Assembly: GCA_036346225.1 (NCBI GenBank) | Contig: JARFIW010000139.1 | Coordinates: 5,332,001 to 5,396,000, forward strand | DNA length: 64,000 bases | Reading direction: 5' to 3' | DNA from: Platerodrilus igneus | Taxonomy: Eukaryota; Arthropoda; Insecta; Coleoptera; Lycidae | Part shown: positions 1 to 11,016 of the stretch, piece by piece | How the letters are laid out: each line of letters starts with the position of its first letter | How positions within the stretch are numbered: position 1 is the first letter of the stretch | Position numbers and translations under genes: made by a program | Notes under the pieces: model-generated | What the model was told of the DNA's origin: nothing | Seen by the model: the letters and a program-made list of their open reading frames with translations, nothing else | Databases searched by the model: none

Positions 1-290
1 AAATTTATTTGACATTTTGATGTTGAAAATAGGAACACCTACTTTGTTTTTATAAAATCCGCGAATCTGTTGCTTTTAGCGTATGCATTCTCAATTTTTA
101 TTGAAGAAATCATTTCAATTACAAACTAATATGAGTAATTACATCTTTAAGTAAAACGGAAACTGTCAGTATCGATTTAACTATGGGTATTTTAAACTGT
201 TATTAGTCAAAACGAAACGAATGAATGCAAAAAGGTAGAAACCAGTAGTCGTTTGGGTTGCCTAGGTAACTAGCATACTAACATCAGTCA

Positions 291-362
291 TATCACTCTA
301 GAGTTGAAAAGTATTTCAACACTAGAGTGATATGTACTTTTGCACTCTAGAGTGATATACTT
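291..362. repeat. short palindromic repeat cluster upstream of the SLC17 exon
   Basis: Three copies of a roughly 13-base word built on cactctagagtgatat, in both orientations, lie within about 70 bases just before the SLC17 exon. They can pair as small hairpins. No coding content. They sit in the presumed intron and may be a decayed mobile-element end; I cannot assign a function. Confidence 0.5.
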
Positions 363-408
363 TACTTTCTACATAAATAAGTAGTGTGTAATCTGTTCTT
401 TTCACAAG

Positions 409-597
409 TGGTCGTCGGTAAAAGTATTATTAACCTTATCCATGGGCTTAAATGGTGCATCGTCAATAACAAATCCACAAAACAATCAAGATTTAGCACC
501 AAATTTTGTTGGAACTATTTATGGAATAATTAATTGTTTTGGTAGAACGAGTAGTTTCTTTACTCCAATGCTCACTGGATATCTCACTTCTGAACAC
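409..597 (+). CDS. internal exon of an SLC17-family MFS transporter
   Basis: A 189-base exon (63 codons, no stops) bounded by a pyrimidine-rich acceptor (ttcttttcacaag) and a consensus donor (gtaagt). It begins and ends on codon boundaries. The peptide carries the landmarks of the late-TM region of SLC17 anion transporters: GLNGASSITN, then QDLAPNFVGTIYGIIN, then FFTPMLTGYLTSEH. In this family the QDLAPNFAGT-type loop and the following helix form part of the C-terminal half of the 12-TM carrier, which moves organic anions, often with protons or sodium, across plasma or vesicle membranes. It is the only clear host protein-coding exon here. Upstream exons would lie left of the window. I could not find the next exon, so the downstream intron is long or the last exon is beyond my detection. 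Substrate cannot be told from one exon. Confidence 0.88.
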
Positions 598-3500
598 GTA
601 AGTTGACTTAATAACATTATCAAATGCTTTAATTGTAATATGAGGTATAAATATTATATAATCTGAAATCTACCAATATTATAGGAACATGTTTAAAAAT
701 TTATGATACATTTGTTAGGTCTTCCTTCTCCTCATGTAAATCACTTAATTTAATACTGTATTATAGATGGACTAAATTCCACCAGAAGGAAAGAAAGTCT
801 AATGCTGCTTGTAGGGTGTGTCTTATTATACCTATCAAAGCACGGGAGTGGGTTCCAAAGAAAACTTTATTATATATTGTTCTTACTTTCGTAGGAAAGA
901 GTTGTTTCTTGTCTTTGTTATGAGGCAGCATTGCATAATTAGATAAGTAAAACATAATTGTTAGATTCAACACATTAATCAAACTAGAACACCTGTATTG
1001 GCAAATCGAGACAAAACAGTAAGGTTAAAACTAAAACAATTGTTCCGTATCGAACCTATAAACGTACTTCTGACACCAATAACAAACTCGCTCTTATGGG
1101 GAAAACAATAATAAACACTTCTAATTAATCATACAGTATTCTCTATAAACACACAAGAATAGATTCAGTAAATGCTAAATTAAACTATTTATGTTTAGCA
1201 AATCCAAAGTGTACTGTAATGTATTTTTTTACTCAATTACACTTTTCTTATTAATCTAATATAATATCTCAATAAAATAAAAATATAATTTATAAATATC
1301 TGATCACTCAAAATAATTCATAAAATATATAATGGGATATGTGCTCCTTCGCTTTAGAGGTCTTAGTTCCTATAATAACAATCGTCAGTCTGTCATTTCG
1401 TGTCACTTTTCTATCAGCGTTTGAACAGGTAAGCTGCTATCCGCAGCATAGAAAGATCAAAAATGGTATCCAGGCGCATGGCCTGCAATGCAGTTAGTAA
1501 AAAGTTTAATTAATTTAACCTTCGTGTTTGAATGTGGTTCCTGGCAGCTGTTGGGTGTTGGTTTTATTTTGTATTCCACCTTTAACAGCTCAGTTGATTC
1601 CCGTAGGCCAAAGAAATAGAAGTCCCCCCCATCATTAAAACAGTTGGTATAATTAATTAGATAAATTTTATTAATGCTTTTCTCGTAGTGCAATATCATC
1701 AATACCATAAATACTGCTGAAATGAAAATTTAGTTGAGATTTAAAATACAAGAAAATAATAGGACGTACTTAATGGAAATTTGGTTTAGTTAGATAATAT
1801 TTTGTTCAGAAGATCTTTTATAATTCCAGCGTTAAATTCATTTGTAATGGTATGTTTCCTGAAGCGTGCATCGCAGATGTATATGGAGTAGTCCACATCT
1901 GGTGTCATATGGTTATAGTCTAGAAGTTTAAATTTTTTTGATTGCACTGTACTTCGACACGTTAGTGACATTTAATCTTTAATTCTAGTTATTTTTATTT
2001 AAATGTTTTACGAATGATAGAAGGTTGAAATTTTACGTTGATTTAGTTATCTTAAAATTTACTTCGAAAAAGAAAGATCCAGTACTAAACTCGTAACTTT
2101 GCAAAATTTTAAAGATGGCTATGTAGTTTGCTTATTGTAATTGTTTCACAAGCAGACAGCGTTAACTGCACTGAAAAAGTTGTTATTGACATATGATGTC
2201 AAAAATATCTAGCTATCTAATATAAATATCACATGCTATTCTGCGTTACTTTAAAAATATCTTTAGTTATTTTGAGGTCATGTAATTTGATTCTTAAAAA
2301 ACATGATGAATTTTTTTATAAAATCTCTTTGTTGAATGATGCAATTTTATAAGACGTTAAATAAACAAATTTTTATGTGAAGTCGACGTAGTACTACGGA
2401 TGACTATAATTAAAATATGAAATATGAATTATTAAGAATGCATAAACTGTATACTAAATTTCTGTAGAAGTAAGTATTCAATTTAGAGACCTTTATGGTT
2501 TTTTTTTTGAAGACAGAACCATACTAGTTCTTTTTATGTAAATTTTTGTTGAAAAAGTTAATGTTAAAACAAACCAAGAGAATTTAATTGAATAGAATTC
2601 ATTTTTGCTTAACTCTTTTATTATTAAAAATTCAAGTGAAATTTATAGGTCCTTAATGAGCAAAAATTGTGTCTAATGATAACAAATACCCTGGGTGTAT
2701 ATATTGTTGGAACTTAAATTCATTTATATTATTTTTGATGAATATTTTTAAGGACACAAATGGTGTCCATGTTGTGCATTTGTTTGTTCACAGGTTAAGT
2801 CGAGACATCTGTAACACATCTGGTAATTGAGATTTTGGTAAGTGCTTTGCAAGGTTGATATACAGGTTTTGTGGATATATAAGCGGTGTAGATTTAGGTT
2901 TCCGCATTCCCCTAATACAAGTGCATGTATTTTTGTATGTTGTTGTATTGAAAAATACGGTGGCGCTCTTTATCTATATTTTTGGTCAACAGACAACCCA
3001 TGACCCAAGCTCATGATCTACCCAGAGCTAACACTCTACTAGCCGTTTATGTCTAAAGAGTTTTTCTTTTCTTCAAGCCGTTTTCCATCCAACTTTACCT
3101 TGGGCTTTCATTGTTAATAAGAAATTCTCAACCTTGTGATATCAGGTAAGGATTTATGATATATGGTGGTCCAATTTGCTATCTGATATTCACGAGGAAT
3201 TGTGTTATATGATAAAGATCATTTCAGTACAATTTTTTTTATACTCCACTACTGTATTTATTGTAACAAGCTTGAATGTTGTTGGTCGGCATACAGTGGA
3301 AAATAATTACAAAATACTTGGTTATATTTTCTACCGTCATTGCAAAGAACGGCTGGCTTGATCATAATAAGCAATCATATTAATAGGAAATTCTACATTC
3401 CAAAGGCATACTTGAAGGTTTCCTATAGTAGAATAAATATAGTATCTTTGGATGTACTAAAGTACACTTTGAAGATTTTAATAATAAGCCAATAGGTTAG

Positions 3501-3752
3501 ATTCAGCTGGTTTTAATTGATTAAAAACCTCAACTATCACTTGATTAGTAGGTTGTTGCTAAAAAATGAATATAAGTCAAAATAGAAGAAGACAGCTTAC
3601 CCCACAACAGGCCAATTTGCTATAAAGATAACGTCATCTCAAAGAGCAAGTTCACTGCATCTGTACAAAATCAGAACACCAAGAGAAGACTACAAGAGCA
3701 AATATAACCCTACAAGCTCCCAACCCAATTCTCCAACTTGCCAATGGGGTTA
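598..3752. other. AT-rich non-coding sequence, no supported gene
   Basis: About 3.1 kb following the exon donor, presumably intron or intergenic DNA. Two short minus-strand open stretches (1457-1708 and 1786-1971) are not flanked by convincing splice sites and match no family I know. I saw no terminal repeats, no microsatellite and no recognisable transposon protein. Confidence 0.5.
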
Positions 3753-3754
3753 TA

Positions 3755-5146
3755 CAGGGTATTTTTGAGACATGGTTTAAAGATTTTAAGGGTGTGTAGT
3801 ACGATTGAAAATAAGGTTGCAAGTCATAATAAACATATCCCAGTAAACAGGTGCCTATTAGCTTTTGTTTTATGACAATTTAATTTGACGTTTTGTGCAA
3901 TTTGTAGCAATTACAATGGTTGTCTATTCCAATACTGAAATGAGCGATATGGTGTTCATATACTGTCGTGCTAATGGGAATTCTTTACAAGCACGTCGCT
4001 TCTATGCTTAAACATTTCCTGATCGCCAACTGCCTTTGCATGTGATGTTTCAGACTGTGTTTTAACGTCTAAGAGAAACTGGTTCGCTTGAGAAGCGGTC
4101 TTACAATACTGGAGGGCAAAGAATAGCATGTACTCCACAGATAGAAGATCGAATGTAGAATATTATTGATGAAAATCTCGAAACTAGTCTTAGAAAAATT
4201 TCTACAAGTGGGTTAAGCAGCTATCTTGTTTGGAAAACTCTTCATAAGCAACTCCTATACCCCTGCCATATCCAACGTGTACAAGCCCTTACTGCTCCAG
4301 GTTATCAAGCGAGAATGATTTTCTGTGAGTGGTTTTTGCGAACAGCTGCTGATTGGCAAAATTTCGCTGGTAACATCCTTTTCACTGATGAAGCTGGTTT
4401 TACTAAAAATGGAATATTTAATTTCCACAACAATCACATTCGGTGTGACAAGAATCCTCATGCTGTCGTTGAAGCCAAACACCAGCAACGTTTCTCTCTA
4501 AGCGGGTTAGGCATGATTGGGGAACGGTTTTTAGGACCGATTGTTTTGCCACAACGCTTAACAGGTGTTGCATACCTCAAGTTCTTGGAAAATACTTTAC
4601 CTGAACTTTTGGAAGATTTACCTCGAAATCTGAGACTGAAACCCCTGGTTTATGCAAGATGTAGCTCCACCGCACTTTACGCTTGCTGTTAGGAAACATC
4701 TTAACAATGAATTTCCTGGGAGATGGATAGGGCGAGCAGGTCCAATTGCTTAGACTCCTAGATCTTCTGATCTAAACCCGTTGAAGTTTAGTATCTGGAG
4801 TTATTTGAAAAGTTTAGTGTACACAACACCGGTAAACGATCTCCCAGAGTTGCGCCAACGAATAGAACACTGTTGCCAGATAATTCGAGATAAACTTTTG
4901 TTTTTTGAACAAGTGCTTTGTCGAAATGGAAGAACATCATTTTGAACAACTTCTTTAGTTATAATCTATTTTATGTTAAAGCGCAATAACATCTTAATAA
5001 AGCAAACTTATTCTGCAATTGCGATAAAATCGCTGTTACCTCGTAAGCAGTTAATTTGTGAACATATGTTTATTATGACTTTCAACCTTATTTTTGATCG
5101 TACTACATGTAGTTAAATTCTTTAAATGATGTTTTAAGTAACTCTG
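3755..5146 (+). mobile_element. Tc1/mariner-superfamily element 1 (DD41D type), decayed
   Basis: A 1.4-kb element flanked by TA dinucleotides (3753-3754 and 5147-5148), the usual target duplication of this superfamily. The ends are inverted repeats of about 85 bases: the left end reads cagggtatttttgag and the complement of the right end begins cagagttactt. Both arms then share the word agtcataataaacatat at their inner margin. A single transposase relic fills the interior. Its many stops and the changed third catalytic residue mark it as an old, dead copy. Confidence 0.85.
3916..4945 (+). pseudogene. DD41D Tc1/mariner transposase, multiply broken
   Basis: The relic starts at ATG 3916 (MVVYSNTEMSDMV, an N-terminal helix-turn-helix of the DUF4817 kind common in insect IS630/Tc1-type proteins). 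The DDE domain follows. The first Asp lies in ILFTDEAGF; the second in MQDVAPPHF, where families normally have QDGAPPHF. The third position reads LNPLKFS where LTPLDFF is usual, so the third acidic residue is replaced by Lys. Spacing between positions two and three is 41 residues. Stops interrupt the frame after FYA, near 4063 and near 4159. A frameshift lies near 4650, and a TAG at 4751-4753 sits where a conserved Trp is expected (GPIA*TPRS). The enzyme would cut and paste the element at TA sites; this copy cannot. Confidence 0.85.
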
Positions 5147-5339
5147 TATAATAACCAACACGAAGACTATGTACAATTTGACTCCCAAAATTAAAACAGT
5201 AAACCCTGCTAAATAAACTGAAATTTAAAGAGAGAAGCTCCAACAAACACAGACTTAGGCGATAATTAATGCAATTTAAATAAAAGTTCCAAAATTACTA
5301 CAGGACTGCAACTTTCTATACCATGGGGAAAGATAGTAA

Positions 5340-6020
5340 TGGATATGGGGTTCAAACCTGTAACACATTTTGAATTAGAAGCCTGATTTCAAATCTTTAA
5401 CATGCCATGTCCTTATATCTTTTCCTCTCCTTTCTTAAGACGATACGTAACTACACCTGTTTTTTCCATAACTTTGCATTTAACATATTTTGGTGCAAGT
5501 TTCTAAGAAAATTCATCAATCATCTTTTCACATGAAATCTTCTTTTTTGATTTCTAATGTACGACGACATAAATAATGACGTTTACCTTTTTGAAGAGCT
5601 TTATGCAGTCTATTGACCATCTTTATGTATTACTAAGAGTTAATTGTTTTCTAGATTGTAGTAAATTTGTAACGTCTACCATAATATTCCTCGGAATTTG
5701 GTATACACCATTCTAATGTTAAAAATGCTGATGTAAATTCAGTGACTTCACTTATGGCATATCTCATGGCATTGGATACATTAAAAAGTTGTACGTCATG
5801 TACGGCGATTCTCTTTGACGAATGATCTCAATGTAGTTTTGTTGCTTTATACACCCTCTCGACTAGGTCAATTTGTGGATAGTAATTAGCATTGTACCAC
5901 AGCTGCTGTGTCTTATAAGTTGTTACTCTTTTTTTAAGGTTTTTTCTGTAAATTGGCAACCAATGTAATTATCTGTAGTATCCCATACACTAAAAGGATT
6001 TCGTTTTTAATTAATTTAGC
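5340..6020 (-). pseudogene. relic Ty3/gypsy integrase fragment
   Basis: Read on the minus strand through several frames, this stretch keeps recognisable integrase landmarks in the right order. First comes a TTDNYIGCQFT block (usual form LSDNGTQF, second catalytic Asp), then YYPQIDLVER (usual HPQANPVER, catalytic Glu). Next is ISEVTEFTSAFL (usual EVTKFTPAFL), and finally KLAPKYVKCKV followed by HVKDLK, the C-terminal GPY/F-like module. Every part carries stops or frameshifts. It is clearly a different gypsy lineage from the element at 24343-33421. No LTR for it is visible, and element 2 abuts its upstream side. Assignment rests on motif order, not on an intact frame. Confidence 0.65.
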
Positions 6021-6100
6021 AATTGGATGTGCTGTAGTTTTATGTAGGTGATGTAGTAATACATACATAGTGAACCAGTCATATACCACTGGAATATATA

Positions 6101-6595
6101 CAGTGTGTACAGTATAAAATGCAGTACATGGGGATCTTGGAAACTGTAGGAGATACGATCTTGGTTAAATGGGACAAAAGTTGCATAATCATGAGGTTAT
6201 CTCAGATCGGTTTTCAAATTTCAGAAATTTTTCATAGGTTACTAGATAGAGGCAAAAAACACAAAATTGACGATTTCTTTATTTGCTCGTAGTTAGTCTA
6301 CTAATTGAAATAGAATGTTCAAATTTGGTACATCATGGTAATTCCCCATTGCACTTCACATTTTCAACTTACATTTTGTCTAGGGCATCTAGATTTTCCG
6401 TGACTATGTTCAACTTTTTATTTTTAAATAGCCGCCATATTGGATTTTTAGATTTTTGAAATGCTGACAAAAAACCCTTTCCAAAGAGGTATACCATGGC
6501 TATGTTTGATTGAATCAAAACACTAAAAATCACATAATTATGTTTTGGTCGTAGTAGGCTTTAATTTCCATCATGACAAAGAGAAACAATTGCTC
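6101..6595 (+). repeat. left terminal inverted repeat of element 2
   Basis: Matches the complement of 8441-8913 almost throughout, ending at the inner word gagaaacaattgctc. It contains a stretch of about 19 bases near 6304 absent from the other arm, next to a short aatt repeat, consistent with a microhomology deletion in the right arm. Confidence 0.85.
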
Positions 6596-6707
6596 AACAT
6601 CTGAGAAACGTCAAAGTGTGTCCTTTATTTTATGTTTCAAGTAGTGCAGTTTAAAAAAACAGTTAATTAATTTACATAGAAATTTAAGCAAAGCATTTGT
6701 GCTTGAA

Positions 6708-8196
6708 ATGGATCGCTTTACTAACCGTGATAAATATCAAATGTTAAAATGTTTTATTCTTTCTGGAAGGAATGATGTTAAAGCCGCTGAATTGTATTTA
6801 AATAAATACCCAGAAAAACATCAACCAAACAGATGTATGTTTCGGAGATTACAAAATAATTTAATAAATTATGGTAGTTTTGGCTTGTCTAAGAGAAATA
6901 GGCAAATTAAAAAAAATAATGAAAACAGCGTTTTACAAACAGTTGTCGAAAATCCTCGTACTTCTCTTAGACAAATTCAGAATATAACAGGTGTTGCTCA
7001 TTCTACGGCAAGAGCTATTTTAAAACGTTTCAAGTACCATCCATATCATGAACGACCGTGTCAAGGATTGCGAACGGAAGATCAAATTTGAAGAATGGAA
7101 TTTTGTGCTTGGTACATCAGAAAGTGCAACGAAAATTCAAATTTTGCATATACAATTTTATTAACGCTCAGTTAAGACACAGTGGACTGTATTTTTTAAA
7201 CATGAACAAACAAAAGGTAAAACAATGAACTTACCCAAGATCTGCTGCAGCTCACTTTAAATAGGTGTTTAAAGGGTGAGATTTAGGATGGTCATTGAAG
7301 GAAGGCAAGGATCACCAATTTAGAAATTTCACCGTTTTCGAACCCACTCTCTAAGACGGGTGCAAGGGGTTATTTTGACATACACACCGTAATGCCACAA
7401 TTTACTAGAGAACCGAATCACACCGATGTTTGTTACTATCTGTCTTAATTTTGTTATTGTCAGAATTGGCATGTTTCAATTTATCTATAAATTAAAATAA
7501 CTTGAATTGAATGCTATTCTGGCAATAATTTATCGGATTAATAAACTGTAATTTAAAAATAAAAGGAATTTGTTGTCGGCGTTAGCAAATTTTGTGGTCT
7601 GACGAAAGTCGATTTACGAATTGTGGTATGTTCAACCGCAAAAATACAATTTTTTGGTCAGATGAAAATCCACATTTGAACCGCCAAGTTAGACATCAAG
7701 TTAAATGGGGATTCAACGTCTGGATTGGTCTTATTGGAAGGTACCTTATAGGTCCGTTTTTTATGATGCAAATTTAAACTCTGCGAGATACTTAGATTTA
7801 TTGCAGGGAAATGTGGCAGATAGACTAATGGAGCTTCCACTCGCTACTTTGCAAAATATGATTTTTCAAAATGATGGCACTCCACCCCACAATGCTCTGA
7901 TTATTAGAAATTTTTTTAATTCTGAGTATAATGAAAACTGGATTGGAAATTGGGGACCAATTAAGTAGCCGGCGAGATCACCGGATTTAACTCCTCTAGA
8001 TTTCTTCATATGGGGCCATTTAAAAAGTTGTGTGTACTCAAAAACGTATGATAATGTAGGCCAATTACAACAAGCAGTCCAAGAGGCCGTAAATAAAATA
8101 ACTCCAACAATGATAAGACGATCTTGTAAAGATGTTTATAAAAGGTGTCGGTTGTGTGTTCAACAAAATGGGGGGTTATTTGAACATTTAAAATAA
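6708..8196 (+). pseudogene. DD41D Tc1/mariner transposase with nested insertion
   Basis: Starts at ATG 6708 (MDRFTNRDKYQ) with an N-terminal helix-turn-helix region (to about residue 125). The frame hits TGA at 7089-7091 and resumes as RMEFCAWYIRK. It is then split by foreign sequence at about 7163-7587 and continues as WSDESRFTNCGMF with the first catalytic Asp. A one-base frameshift near 7762 follows. The second Asp is in FQNDGTPPHNA and the third in SPDLTPLDFFIWG, 41 residues apart, so all three acidic positions survive. TAG at 7966-7968 replaces the conserved Trp of the GPIxW motif. The protein ends at TAA 8194-8196. Being so close to an intact catalytic triad it looks younger than element 1, but it is not functional as read. 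Confidence 0.85.
7163..7587. other. nested insertion inside transposase of element 2
   Basis: About 425 bases interrupt the transposase between the TILF-like block and the WSDES block. The edges read attaacgctc and ggcgttagc, giving a short imperfect inverted match (aacgc / gcgtt) that could be the ends of a small element. No coding sequence, tail or tandem repeat is recognisable inside. Family unknown. Confidence 0.5.
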
Positions 8197-8440
8197 ATAA
8201 TGAATTCATGTGGCTGACTATTGTTATATTTTTTTTCCTTGATTGTTAATTTGCAATTGTCTGAACATGAATGACAACTAAAAACAGCTTAAATAATATT
8301 TTGTATTGAATAGATGCTAGTTTGTATTTATTCTTTGTTAATACATAGTTATGTAAGTTCTGATTAATACAGATTTATTTTCAATTTTCTACGTTTTTTA
8401 CTGTTTTTATTACCACTGAAAATTGAGTTTAAAAATTTTA

Positions 8441-8910
8441 GAGCAATTGTTTCTCTTTGTCATAATGGAAATTAAAGCCTACTACGACCAAAACATACTT
8501 ATGTGATTTTTAGTGTTTTGATTCAATCAAACATAGCCATGTTATACCTTTTTGGAAAGGGTTTTTGGTCAGCATTAAAATGTAAAACTCCAATATGGCG
8601 GCTATTTAAAAATAAAAAGTTGAACATCGTCACGCAAAATCTAGATGCCCTAGACAAAATCTAAGTTGAAAATGTAAAGCGCAATGGGGAATTACCACGA
8701 TGTACCAAATTAGTAGACTAACTACGAGCAAATAAAGAAATCGTCAATTTTGTGTTTTTTGCCTCTATCTAGTAACCTATGAAAAATTTTTGAAATTTGA
8801 AAACCGATCTGAGATACCCTCATGATTATGCAACTTTTGTCCCATTTAACAAAGATCGTATCTCCTACAGTTTCCAAGATCCCCATGTACTGCATTTTAT
8901 ACTGTACACA

Positions 8911-8913
<3 letters not shown>
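8441..8913 (-). repeat. right terminal inverted repeat of element 2
   Basis: Complement of 6101-6595, running from gagcaattgtttctc inward to the ctg terminus next to TA. Open stretches seen in this arm on either strand are shadows of the repeat and of the adjoining TA tract, not genes. Confidence 0.85.

Positions 8914-8955
<42 letters not shown>
8914..8955. repeat. (TA)n microsatellite
   Basis: About 42 bases of TA dinucleotide between the right end of element 2 and the left end of a solo LTR. The matching tract at 10625-10669 on the far side of the LTR suggests that the LTR element landed inside one longer tract. Confidence 0.9.
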
Positions 8956-8958
<3 letters not shown>

Positions 8959-10624
8959 TTCTACCTCCCCTCTAAACTTAAACAAAATTTGCTACACGAC
9001 TTTTGTCGTCGTCCCTATTTTAAGATTCAATAAATGACTTCTATTCGAGGTGCTTTAGCAACGTTTGGTTGGTTCTTTATTTACTGGTTACTATATATTA
9101 CGCCTCGACTATATGAAACTTTAATCTCAGGGCGTTCACCTACTCACCGTGAGTTCAATCGTGAGTAGATGTGCACTACCCAACCAAACTGCACACTCGT
9201 TTGTTTTACCACTTTTTTAATGCACTGATTTACTATATATGCCAAATTTTAACAGATCAAAGTTGCTTGGTGCCAAATTAATTTATGTAACTATTTATGA
9301 CTTTAATTTTGACGTTTTAAGATATTCACGGTACTTACCAGAATTATACCGCGCTGAAGGCCTTCTTTTAACTGCTGGCTCAAGATCGTATACACCGTAC
9401 GCACCTTCACAAGGATTCTCACTCGTAGTCCACTTGCGTATTGCCTCCAGGTGTTCTTAACCAATTTCGTTGACCCCAAATCTGAAATAATTTTACCCCA
9501 ATTTAGAATTTAAAAAAACCGTTATATCTACTTCCCCTGCGTTAATTCTTCCTCGTAATATACTGCTCTCCTGTTTCTCTGCTTCGTACTCCAATCAATC
9601 CTCTCCTTGCTCAATCCAAATCAATCCAGCCATCCTATTTTAAATCAATCCTTGTCCTGCTATTCCTTTAATATCCACACGATGTCCTTACTGCCGTTAA
9701 TCTGCTCAAATCACTCCAAAAATTACCAATATCGTCGTTGCCTTCTATATCCACTCAAATCTCCTACTGCCGTTAAACCAAATCTTCCCAAATCCAACAC
9801 CAATCTTGCTCAAACCTAAATATTCGTCGCTTTTCCCGTCGCACTAGTTACCACTCTAAATCTTCTTTAATACTCGTTGCCTTTACTATCGATGCTTCTT
9901 ATTACTCACACTTTACTAAATTAGACTCTTTAATTCTCAAAAACTTTTATTTCAATAAATATTTGTACAACTTTTAACGCAGGTTTTGTAAAACACGTCT
10001 TTATCTGAACATAATCGAAATTAGAATTTTTTTTCTATATTTATTTTGCTTAGCGATAAGATCAACAACCTTAGCTTACTTGAATTACAATTCTAAAACA
10101 TACAACATCCAATAACAATTCGTCTTTCTTTTCGTGTCCAAAATACCTTCACTACAGTCTTTATAATATTCTTAATTTCTACTATTGGTCCAAAACACTT
10201 CACAAATCTCCAATAACCTTTTACATTTCTATTCACTTTTAATTTTGATTTTACAATTCGTCCAAAAGTTGATTCTATTAAAAGAAAAGCCAAATAATTT
10301 ACACACGACCTGGACGCTTTGTTGGTTGCAGATATCCATAAATGCGTTCGGCTTTCCGACGGCAAATGTACTTTCACTGGCTCATAAAATATCAACTCGG
10401 TATAAAACCTCAAGTACCGTGCATTATATCAACGTCATAAAGTCATGTTGTCTACCTTTTGGCACATATGTTTCAAACTAAAATGGTACATACTTTAGCA
10501 TATGTAAAGTACAGCAAAATATAGTTTTTTTAAATTATTATATCTGATATATTAATCCTTTTGTTTGGCATACACCCCTATTAACACAAATCTACCCTTA
10601 GAAGCCTTGTACCCCCCCCTTACA
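8956..10624 (-). mobile_element. solo LTR of the gypsy family found complete at 24343-33421
   Basis: About 1.67 kb matching the LTRs at 24343-26137 and 31628-33421 from end to end. It begins ttctt and ends in a C-rich run then ttaca, with shared internal words such as cgacttttgtcgtcg and ggtgctttagcaa. It lacks roughly 85 bases near its left end that the other LTRs carry and shows scattered substitutions, so it is an older insertion. No internal domain is present, which is the usual product of LTR-LTR recombination. It is flanked on both sides by (TA)n. Orientation is inferred from the complete element. Confidence 0.88.
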
Positions 10625-10625
10625 T

Positions 10626-10672
<47 letters not shown>

Positions 10673-10712
10673 CAGTTCTTACATAATATATATCATGTAA
10701 AAACTGCTTTTT
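10625..10712. repeat. (TA)n tract followed by a short hairpin
   Basis: TA repeat to 10669, then an inverted repeat (aaaagcagttcttacat / atgtaaaaactgctttt, 10667-10712) with a short TA-rich loop. The hairpin may be a relic end of a small DNA element sitting in the same tract. Confidence 0.6.
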
Positions 10713-11005
10713 GCAGGTCCTTTAATTCGAAAAACTTTTATTTTTTTTTCTCTTTATCGATTACACTTGTCAGAAAGGAACCTTGTAGGAGATTATATGT
10801 CAGTAAGACATCAAATTATGTTAACGTATTCAATCTCGAAATGTAGAACATTTTGCCTGTCTATTTTTCAGAATTGTGCGATATGGATAGAACAACTTTT
10901 TTACCTACACGACTGTTATTCGTAGTAGTCACTAGATGGCAATTCATTTATACGGTTGCCGTAGGTATTGAGATTAATTTTATTTATATGATTATGTATT
11001 AATTC
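10713..11005. other. no feature seen
   Basis: About 290 bases of non-coding sequence between the TA tract with hairpin and the TSD of the LINE fragment. I see nothing recognisable in it. Confidence 0.4.
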
Positions 11006-11016
11006 ATTGGTACGCA

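Larger units (their letters stand above)
6101..8913 (+). mobile_element. Tc1/mariner element 2 (DD41D) with very long inverted repeats
   Basis: A 2.8-kb element between TA duplications, with ends cagtgtgtacag and its complement. The terminal inverted repeats run about 497 bases on the left and 473 on the right, far longer than the 20-200 bases usual in the superfamily. A block of about 19 bases in the left arm near 6304 is missing from the right arm. The transposase relic lies between the arms and is itself interrupted by about 425 bases of unrelated sequence. The right end sits directly on a TA microsatellite. Confidence 0.87.

Noticed and set aside
1457..1971. Two minus-strand open stretches that might be host exons
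   Set aside because: No convincing acceptor/donor pairs and no family recognised; left as unannotated sequence.
8722..9037. Open frames rich in alternating Ile-Tyr over the TA tract, on both strands
   Set aside because: They are translations of (TA)n plus the arm of element 2; the same pattern appears at 22532-22801 and 33139-33498. No family signal.
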